Source: Candidatus Bathyarchaeota archaeon
Lineage (GTDB): Archaea > Thermoproteota > Bathyarchaeia > TCS64
DNA length: 5,587 bases
Reading direction: 5' to 3'
Assembly (NCBI GenBank): GCA_030608725.1
Contig: JAUWDP010000091.1
Coordinates: 1-5,587 of the forward strand
A program made the translations under genes and the position numbers. The notes under the pieces were generated by a model. That model was not told the origin of the DNA, did no database searches, and saw only the letters and a list, made by a program, of their open reading frames with translations. The stretch's first letter is position 1. Each line of letters opens with the position of its first letter. Shown piece by piece: positions 1-4,665 of this stretch.

Positions 1-660
1 GTGGGAGCCGACGTTCGGTCCAGCAACGTACTTGGTTCTCAGGAAGTGGAACTCGTCGGGGTCCTCGGACTGGACGACGCCTTCGATCCCCATCTCCTCC
101 GATGCCTTCCTGATCCTCTTCAGCGTCTCCGGCCTCACCTCGTACCACGTATCGTACCTCAGGGGGTTGAGCCCAGGCCTGCCCCTCATGTCCCTCCTCG
201 AGTCCCCGGCCCTCCCGAAGGGGGCGAACGTCGAGCAGGCAGCGATGAGTGCCACCCTCCCCTTCGCAGTGTCCAGGTAGGCCGGAGCCCTTGCCTCGGC
301 GAGGTCCCTGCCCGTGCCGGCGTAGGTGACCCCCGCGGCCTCCAGGTAGGCCTTCGTCGCGAAGAGGCCCCCGTAGCTGTAGTCGAGGCTGTGGTTGTTG
401 GCGGTTGAGAAGAGGTTGTACCCCATCCACCGGAGCTCATTGATGATGGAGGGGTCGGCCCGCGTGTATGTGCCACCGGACTGGGCTGCCGGGTAGCAGT
501 CCTCCTCGTAGTCGTGGAGGAGCATCTCGTGGTTGGTGAACGCGACGTCCGCGGAGCGTATCTTCTCCACGAGCGCCATGAAGTCGGGCTCCGAGTGGAC
601 AGACTGCCTCATGGTGATGAGCGAGTCCCCCGAGGCGACAATGGTGATCTCCTTTGACAT
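1..660 (-). CDS. CapA/PgsA-family metallophosphatase-like protein, C-terminus outside window
   Basis: The frame is open from an ATG at 660 to the left edge, giving 220 visible residues with no stop. It begins MSKEITIVASGDSLIT, matching the family's first metal-motif strand (Asp12). It continues with FTNHE (residues 41-45) and the hallmark STANNHSLDY (85-94, Asn88, Asn89, His90, Asp93), then the YAGTG segment (113-117) and RPGLNPLR (161-168). This order is that of the CapA domain (PGA_cap, COG2843), a calcineurin-like metallophosphatase fold first linked to poly-gamma-glutamate capsule synthesis. The later His motifs of the family would lie outside the window. No signal peptide or membrane segment precedes the domain, unlike bacterial CapA/PgsA, so the protein is probably cytoplasmic. 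The start is supported by AGAGGT six bases upstream. It is the last visible gene of a four-gene minus-strand series, 105 bases after the previous stop. Family assignment is firm; the reaction and any capsule role are not. Confidence 0.88.
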   Translation of the reverse strand, partial: MSKEITIVASGDSLITMRQSVHSEPDFMALVEKIRSADVAFTNHEMLLHDYEEDCYPAAQSGGTYTRADPSIINELRWMGYNLFSTANNHSLDYSYGGLFATKAYLEAAGVTYAGTGRDLAEARAPAYLDTAKGRVALIAACSTFAPFGRAGDSRRDMRGRPGLNPLRYDTWYEVRPETLKRIRKASEEMGIEGVVQSEDPDEFHFLRTKYVAGPNVGSH

Positions 661-765
661 GGATCTACCTCTGTCGGAGTCGAGGTTAAGGTTTTTGAGA
701 TCAACCCACCTCTCCGCCGAGTATTAACGGCCACCGATCGAGGCCAGCGACACGCAGGCTCCGGG
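661..765 (-). promoter_or_regulatory. Intergenic leader/possible internal promoter before the CapA-like gene
   Basis: This 105-base gap is the longest between co-directional genes here. On the minus strand it holds two A/T islands that could act as archaeal TATA boxes: GTTAATACT (about 60-68 bases before the ATG) and AAAAACCTTAAC (about 31-42 bases before it). The first would leave a leader containing the Shine-Dalgarno site; the second would give an almost leaderless message. A second SD-like stretch, AGAGGTGGGTTGAT (positions 713-700), is not followed by a plausible gene start in the right frame and closely resembles the leader of the DUF3830 gene. The CapA-like gene may therefore have its own promoter. 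This is inference from motif spacing only. Confidence 0.35.
667..672 (-). promoter_or_regulatory. Shine-Dalgarno site of the CapA-like gene
   Basis: On the minus strand AGAGGT lies six bases before the ATG at 660 and complements the pyrimidine-rich 3' end of 16S rRNA. It fixes the start of the CapA-like gene. An ACCTC copy at 682-686 (read on the minus strand, just upstream) could pair with it across a 10-base loop. Confidence 0.6.
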
Positions 766-1797
766 CTAGGGGTTCACGAAGAACGAGGAAATCTCCGATG
801 TCTCAACCCCGAGGCCCAGCTCCACAGCCTTCTCGTATATGAGGTGGACCACAGCGGCCGACTGGATGTGGGTGCCGTCGCTCTCGAAGACCGTTATCTC
901 GGAGTCGTCCTCCCTCCCCGTCCTCACTCCTGCCACGACCTCCCCGATCCGCCAGATGTCCCCCATGTCCAATGCGCCGTCCTCAAGCGAGCGGGCGACC
1001 TCGCCGATAGAGAGGCACTTCTCGCTGTCCACCGCCACCCTCGCCGCCCTCCTGAAGACCTCCACGTCCATCTCGGCCTTCATCGGCCCGTCGGCCCCCA
1101 TCCCGCTGATGTGAGCCCCCTCCCTAAGCCACTCCCCCCTCACCACTGGCTCCTGCGCGTAGGTCGCAGTGACGAGGACGTCGGAGCCCCTCACCACCTC
1201 CTCAGGGCCGTCGCAGGCTACCACGTCGACGCCGATGACCTCAGACATCACGCGGGCGAACTCGTCGTCCCTCCTCCTCCCAGAGTGGGAATAGACGACG
1301 TCGAAGTCACGGACCTCCGCGATGCAGGCCAAGGAGGCCCTCCCGATCCTGCCGGTGCCGATGATCCCTACCGCCTCGACGGACACCCGACCCATGTACT
1401 TCACACCGATGGCGGCCGCCGCACCCGTCCTTAAACCCCCCGAGTCGATCTTCCCCGACCTCGAGCCCAGGGCTCCCCGGCTCCTCTTGATCACCGCCAG
1501 GGTCTCCCCCGTCTCCGGGTCCAGGATCTGGCTGATGTACTTATGGAAGTCGAAGTGGTAGGCGTGGGAGACCACGAAGACCCCCGACCTCTCCAGGTAC
1601 GCCATCCCCTGGCCAACGCTGGTGGTCCCCGGGGCGATGTGGGGGAGGTGCTTCCCCTTGATCTTGATCTCCAGCCTGGGCGTCTCCTCGGCTTGCCCCA
1701 GACCATCCTGACGATAGGCGGACTCGACGGCGGCTATCACCTCAGCCGGAGTCAGCTCAATCTGGGCGATGTCGGACTCCTCGATGAGAAGGACCAT
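766..1797 (-). CDS. Ornithine cyclodeaminase/mu-crystallin family NAD(P)-dependent enzyme
   Basis: The protein has 343 residues, close to the usual 310-350 of this family (OCD, archaeal alanine dehydrogenase, mu-crystallin, SbnB-like enzymes). Visible landmarks in order are a lead-in with Arg41, LDPETGETLAVI (92-103), the cofactor-site RTGAAAA (123-129), the Rossmann glycine motif GTGRIG (147-152) after a beta strand, GADGPMKAEMD (234-244) with the conserved Asp236, and the C-terminal FESDGTHIQS (304-313). Family membership is clear; which reaction (ornithine to proline, alanine/pyruvate, an opine or another imino acid) is not. The segment normally reading G-V-K-hydrophobic reads SGVFVVS here, so the active-site Lys seems to be Phe74, and about ten extra residues (105-120, basic and Gly/Ser-rich) precede RTGA. 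I chose the ATG at 1797: the longer open frame back to 1968 overlaps the upstream gene, gives non-family residues, and has no start between 1798 and the preceding stop. No strong SD is present, so the message could be leaderless. Confidence 0.9.
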   Translation of the reverse strand: MVLLIEESDIAQIELTPAEVIAAVESAYRQDGLGQAEETPRLEIKIKGKHLPHIAPGTTSVGQGMAYLERSGVFVVSHAYHFDFHKYISQILDPETGETLAVIKRSRGALGSRSGKIDSGGLRTGAAAAIGVKYMGRVSVEAVGIIGTGRIGRASLACIAEVRDFDVVYSHSGRRRDDEFARVMSEVIGVDVVACDGPEEVVRGSDVLVTATYAQEPVVRGEWLREGAHISGMGADGPMKAEMDVEVFRRAARVAVDSEKCLSIGEVARSLEDGALDMGDIWRIGEVVAGVRTGREDDSEITVFESDGTHIQSAAVVHLIYEKAVELGLGVETSEISSFFVNP

Positions 1798-1844
1798 GGA
1801 CTCACGTAGAGACTGGGAAGAGATAACGTTAACGAAAAAGGGGG
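1798..1844 (-). promoter_or_regulatory. 47-base gap with T-tract and TATA-like island
   Basis: Read on the minus strand, the stop of the peptidase gene is followed by CCCCCTTTTTCG and then GTTAACGTTATC. A T-run after a C-rich stretch can act as a weak archaeal terminator, and the TTAACGTTA island lies about 25-30 bases before the ATG at 1797, the spacing expected of a TATA box for a leaderless message. The absence of a good SD before that ATG fits. Equally, this may be plain spacer within an operon. Confidence 0.25.
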
Positions 1845-2648
1845 TTAGAGGAGCCTCGTCCTCTGGAGCCGGGTCTGGGCGTAGAAGGCCTTGTAGATGT
1901 CCCTGATGCTGTCGGAGACGTAGAGAGTGGTCCTGCCGTCGAGGCGGTCCACCCCGGGCATTATGCACGCCGCGTCCGCCGCCCCGGTGTCCCCGAAGCG
2001 CATCTCAAGCCTCACGGGGGGCTCCGGGAGCACCACGGGTACGATCTCTCCCGCCTTCAGCCGCTTCAGGGCCCTCTTAGTCCCCTCGGCGATGATCCTC
2101 CTCGCCCTCTTTGGGTGGAGGTTCCGGGCCACGTACCTCCCCATCCCGTACTTAACGACAGCGGTCTCCGTCGTCGGCGAGAGCTCCCTCACCTCCTCCA
2201 TGTAGTGGTCGTCCCCGGAGGCGAAGATGAATGGGACCTCGTAATAGGAGGCGATTCCGGCTTCCCCCAACCTCTTCTCGTTGACCATGAGGTCCTGGAC
2301 CTCCCAGACATGGCTCAGGAGGGCCCCCAGGGTGCCCCTCATGGCGTGGGCGAAGAACATGAAGCCGTCGTAGCTGTCGTCGATGCCGTACATCTGGTCC
2401 AGTATCTCGGGGCTCTGCCTGATGAGCTCCACCCTCTCTGGGAGGGACTCGAAGTCCAGGTTCAGCCCCTTCCCGTGGCTGTCGTTGACCACTATCTCGG
2501 CGTCCTTGTCGAACTCCAGGATCGCCTCGCAGCAGGCTACGATCTCCTCTGTCTGCAGTCTCTTGTTCTCCGCCTGGTCCACCCCGTCCCGGGAGCGGGT
2601 GGCGATGCCGCTCACCCCCTCCTGATCCGAGCTTATGTAGATCTTCAA
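1845..2648 (-). CDS. M55-family D-aminopeptidase (DppA-like)
   Basis: The 267-residue protein matches family M55, zinc enzymes that remove N-terminal D-amino acids from short peptides such as D-Ala-D-Ala; Bacillus subtilis DppA is the model, a ring-shaped cytoplasmic decamer. The N-terminus MKIYISSDQEGVSG supplies Asp8 and Glu10, VNDSHG (54-59) supplies His58, MFFAHAMRG (97-105) supplies His101, and LGEAGI (127-132) supplies Glu129, together matching the five family zinc ligands. His113 in LLSHVW lies where the catalytic His is expected. FASGDD (142-147) and the KYGMGRY segment (166-172) are also typical. Length is normal for the family. The start is TTG (2648): an in-frame stop lies three codons upstream, and this start alone keeps the conserved N-terminal strand. 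A GGAG about 12 bases upstream inside the end of the previous gene is a weak SD. Only six bases separate it from the DUF3830-like gene, so co-transcription is nearly certain. True substrate is unknown. Confidence 0.93.
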   Translation of the reverse strand: MKIYISSDQEGVSGIATRSRDGVDQAENKRLQTEEIVACCEAILEFDKDAEIVVNDSHGKGLNLDFESLPERVELIRQSPEILDQMYGIDDSYDGFMFFAHAMRGTLGALLSHVWEVQDLMVNEKRLGEAGIASYYEVPFIFASGDDHYMEEVRELSPTTETAVVKYGMGRYVARNLHPKRARRIIAEGTKRALKRLKAGEIVPVVLPEPPVRLEMRFGDTGAADAACIMPGVDRLDGRTTLYVSDSIRDIYKAFYAQTRLQRTRLL

Positions 2649-2654
2649 GGGGGC

Positions 2655-3140
2655 CTACTTCTCCCGGAGCATGATCTTCTGCTGCCCGTGCCTGCCTATC
2701 CGCCTCCCCAGGTCGTTCAACCTCTGGAGGCCCTCCTTGATCTCCGCGAAGATGTAGGTCGGCTCCACCCCCTCAGGGGGCCCGTAGAACCTTGACTTCC
2801 CATAGGTGATGAACAGGCCATGGCCGATGGGATAGAAACCGACGTCCCCCGGGCAACCGTAGATACTGGGGTTCTCGGAGTAGTCCGGGAAGTTCGCCGT
2901 AGGCCAGAGCCCGTGCTCTTCCGCCATCTTCTTCAGCGTCGGGTCGTGGACCTGGAGGCCGCTCCCCGACCAGAACTGGTGGTACGTGATCCCCTCGTGG
3001 GGGAGGATGCTCAGGAAGGCCTTGCATGTCTTTGGGGCCTTCTTATCCAGGAGATCCGCCACGAAGACCTCGTCGCCTATCTGTATCTCTATCTGCTTCC
3101 CCGATGAGCGTGTGCTCTCGGGCTTGTCGCTGTGAACCAT
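2655..3140 (-). CDS. DUF3830/cyclophilin-like domain protein
   Basis: The 161-residue protein has a short polar N-terminus followed by one domain. Beta strand IEIQIGDEVFVADLL is followed by KKAPKTCKAFLSILP, the cyclophilin-like AP-x-T-x-x-x-F-x-x-x-L-P signature. Next come HQFWSGSGLQVHD, NPSIYGCPGDVGFYP, a GHGLFITYG segment, and a C-terminal GLQRLNDLGRRIGRHGQQKI helix-strand. This layout fits DUF3830 or the related TM1367-like cyclophilin-fold proteins, which have no established enzymatic role; the isomerase active site of true cyclophilins is not evident. I recall bacterial DUF3830 genes next to amidohydrolase or hydantoinase genes, which matches the neighbours here. The ATG at 3140 is preferred over the GTG at 3146 because GAGGTG lies five bases before the ATG but would touch the GTG. 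It leads the minus-strand operon and shares a divergent promoter region with the amidohydrolase. Confidence 0.78.
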   Translation of the reverse strand: MVHSDKPESTRSSGKQIEIQIGDEVFVADLLDKKAPKTCKAFLSILPHEGITYHQFWSGSGLQVHDPTLKKMAEEHGLWPTANFPDYSENPSIYGCPGDVGFYPIGHGLFITYGKSRFYGPPEGVEPTYIFAEIKEGLQRLNDLGRRIGRHGQQKIMLREK

Positions 3141-3145
3141 CAACA

Positions 3146-3164
3146 CACCTCTGGTTTTGAGGTG
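3146..3164. repeat. 6-bp inverted repeat over the DUF3830-gene Shine-Dalgarno site
   Basis: CACCTC (3146-3151) and GAGGTG (3159-3164) form perfect arms around a 7-base spacer. On the minus strand the start-proximal arm is the SD, so the two arms could pair in mRNA and mask it, or the DNA dyad could be a small repressor's operator. SD-like sequences make chance complements fairly likely. Confidence 0.35.
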
Positions 3165-3217
3165 ACCCTGATTGGATTTAACGGTTCAGGTCCCCCTGAG
3201 AAATGAATTAAGGGCGT

Positions 3218-3223
3218 GGGGAG
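3218..3223 (+). promoter_or_regulatory. Candidate Shine-Dalgarno site of the amidohydrolase
   Basis: GGGGAG lies eight bases before the ATG at 3232 and 17 before the in-frame ATG at 3241. It favours the earlier start, if the message is not leaderless. Confidence 0.45.
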
Positions 3224-3231
3224 TGGTTCCA

Positions 3232-4665
3232 ATGGTTGAGATGCTCATCAAGAACGGCTTCCTGATCACGCTGGACCCGGAGAGGAGAGTGTACAGAGAC
3301 GGCGCCATCGCCTATGAGAACGACCGAATAGTAGCAGTCGGCAAGACGAGCGCCCTGGAGAGGGAGTACGGCTCTGATACGATCATAGACGCGATGGGCA
3401 AGATCGTGATGCCCGGCCTCGTGAACGCCCATAACCACATCTACCAGACCCTCCTGAGGGGGACGAGCGACGACAGGAGGAGGAGCCCTCGACCCAGGAA
3501 GTACTCGTGGAACATCGACGCCCTAGAGCACCTCGACCGAGGCCTCAGCTACGACGCCGGGATGCTGGCCGCAGCCGAGATGATAAGAAGCGGGGTCACG
3601 ACGACCCAGGACAGCCACTACATCAACTTCCACCTCGACTCCATAGACGGCGTGGCCCAGTCCATGGAGGACTCCGGTATGAGGGTGGTCCTCGGCAGGG
3701 GCTGCTGGGACCTCCCAGGCCTAGCGCCGGAGGAGCTCACGGAGGACGTGGAGACCGCCGTCAGGGAGAGCGAGGCAGCCATCAGGCGCCTACACGGGGG
3801 AGGGGACGGACGGATAAAGATGCGGGTCGAGGCTTCTTTGCTCTCCCAGTGCACGGATGAGATGATCCGGGCGACCAAGAGGCTCGCAACCGAGCAGGGG
3901 GTGGGCTGGGCTCTCCACATCCAGGAGAGGCTCGCCGTCAACCCTCGTGACCCCAGGACCAAGGACCCAGAGATGAGGAGGTACGGAGGCAGGGCGATAG
4001 AGTACCTCACCTCCCTGAGGGTGCTGGGCCCGGACTCCCTGCTAATCCACTGCACCTTCGCCGACAACAGGGACATATCCATCATGGCTAAAACCGGGAC
4101 CCCGGTCGCCCACTGCCCCAACGCGAACGCATGGGCTGGGAGGGCGAGGGTGACGGCGGTCCCGGAGATGCTTGAGCGGGGCGTCACCGTGGGTCTTGGC
4201 ACCGACGGGGCACTCACCAACAACAGCCTCGACCTGTTCCAGGCCATGAAGTTCTGCGCCCTCATCCACAAGGTTAACATGGGCTCCTCAGCCGCTATGA
4301 CCGCCGAGAAAGTCATAGAGATGTCAACAATCCACTCCGCCAGGGCGCTCCAGATGGACCACGAGGTGGGCTCCCTGGAGCCCGGAAAGAAGGCTGACAT
4401 CATCATCCTCGACATGAAGACGCCTGGCCTCACTCCAGGACTCCTCCCCGTGAAGAACCTGGTCTACTCAGCGGCATCCGGGAGGTCCGTGGAGACGGTG
4501 ATCATCGACGGGGAGACGGTAATGGAGGACGAGGTGATCACCGCCTTCGACGAGGCTGAGGCCTATTTGAGGGGCGAGGAGGCGGCGTGGAGGATGATGG
4601 ATCTCAGCGGCAGGCTCGACGGGGAGCCCGACTACCTGGACCCAGCGCCCTGGAAGTACACGTGA
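3232..4665 (+). CDS. ATZ/TRZ-type metal-dependent amidohydrolase (deaminase/chlorohydrolase superfamily)
   Basis: The 477-residue protein is a full-length member of the superfamily that includes S-adenosylhomocysteine/methylthioadenosine deaminase, cytosine and guanine deaminases, and AtzA/TrzN. An N-terminal small beta domain (MLIKNGFLITLDP) leads into PGLVNAHNH (61-69) with the metal pair His67/His69. HIQE (229-232) gives the third metal His and the catalytic Glu232, LIHCTF the conserved His273, VAHCPNAN (292-299) the usual C-P-x-x-N loop, and GLGTDGA (321-327) the metal Asp325. VGSLEPGKKAD (379-389) marks the C-terminal return to the beta domain. All catalytic residues are present, so it should be active, probably as a cytoplasmic hydrolase removing ammonia or an amine from a ring; substrate cannot be read from sequence. 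I prefer the ATG at 3232; an upstream TTG at 3172 would only add residues unlike the family, and ATG 3241 is possible. Its stop touches the stop of the opposing amidohydrolase. Confidence 0.92.
   Translation: MVEMLIKNGFLITLDPERRVYRDGAIAYENDRIVAVGKTSALEREYGSDTIIDAMGKIVMPGLVNAHNHIYQTLLRGTSDDRRRSPRPRKYSWNIDALEHLDRGLSYDAGMLAAAEMIRSGVTTTQDSHYINFHLDSIDGVAQSMEDSGMRVVLGRGCWDLPGLAPEELTEDVETAVRESEAAIRRLHGGGDGRIKMRVEASLLSQCTDEMIRATKRLATEQGVGWALHIQERLAVNPRDPRTKDPEMRRYGGRAIEYLTSLRVLGPDSLLIHCTFADNRDISIMAKTGTPVAHCPNANAWAGRARVTAVPEMLERGVTVGLGTDGALTNNSLDLFQAMKFCALIHKVNMGSSAAMTAEKVIEMSTIHSARALQMDHEVGSLEPGKKADIIILDMKTPGLTPGLLPVKNLVYSAASGRSVETVIIDGETVMEDEVITAFDEAEAYLRGEEAAWRMMDLSGRLDGEPDYLDPAPWKYT

Larger units (their letters stand above)
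3141..3231. promoter_or_regulatory. Divergent promoter region
   Basis: This 91-base region lies between the starts of two genes pointing away from each other, so it must carry signals for both directions. A central A/T island, ATTTAAC at 3176-3182, could be a TATA box either way: on the minus strand it would place transcription start near 3153, leaving a short leader with the SD; on the plus strand near 3204. A second island, AATTAA at 3206-3211, lies about 24 bases from the plus-strand ATG and could instead give a leaderless amidohydrolase message. An inverted repeat, CACCTC at 3146-3151 and GAGGTG at 3159-3164, overlaps the predicted minus-strand start. Positions are inferred from spacing. 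Confidence 0.6.

Noticed and set aside
1..408. Plus-strand open frame beginning at the left edge with GTG
   Set aside because: The minus strand carries clear CapA-family motifs through the same region; the plus frame is Pro/Arg/Val-rich noise.
668..705. Short upstream open frame starting at the TTG after AGAGGTGGG in the CapA-gene leader
   Set aside because: It runs out of frame into the CapA gene for about 33 codons without any coding character; a leader peptide cannot be excluded but has no positive support.
844..1434. 196-residue plus-strand open frame opposite the OCD-like gene
   Set aside because: It is His/Pro/Arg-rich and antisense to a recognised enzyme, with no SD or domain.
1824..1833. 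Small palindromes TAACGTTA and GTTAAC in the 47-base gap
   Set aside because: They are short, A/T-rich and expected by chance; no second copy elsewhere supports an operator.
1798..1968. N-terminal extension of the OCD-like protein by 57 residues
   Set aside because: It would overlap the end of the peptidase gene, its residues are low-complexity and unlike the family, and the ATG at 1797 gives a family-like N-terminus.
2115..2795. 226-residue plus-strand open frame opposite the peptidase and DUF3830 genes
   Set aside because: It lies antisense to two well-supported genes, reads as Val/Leu/His/Pro-rich sequence typical of G+C-rich shadow frames, and shows no domain.
3172..3231. Upstream TTG start for the complete amidohydrolase
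   Set aside because: The extra 20 residues are not family-like, would begin inside the divergent promoter, and have no SD.
3618..4433. 271-residue minus-strand open frame opposite the complete amidohydrolase
   Set aside because: It is fully antisense to a gene with all catalytic motifs, is Ser/Met-rich with no recognisable motif, and matches codon-bias mirroring.
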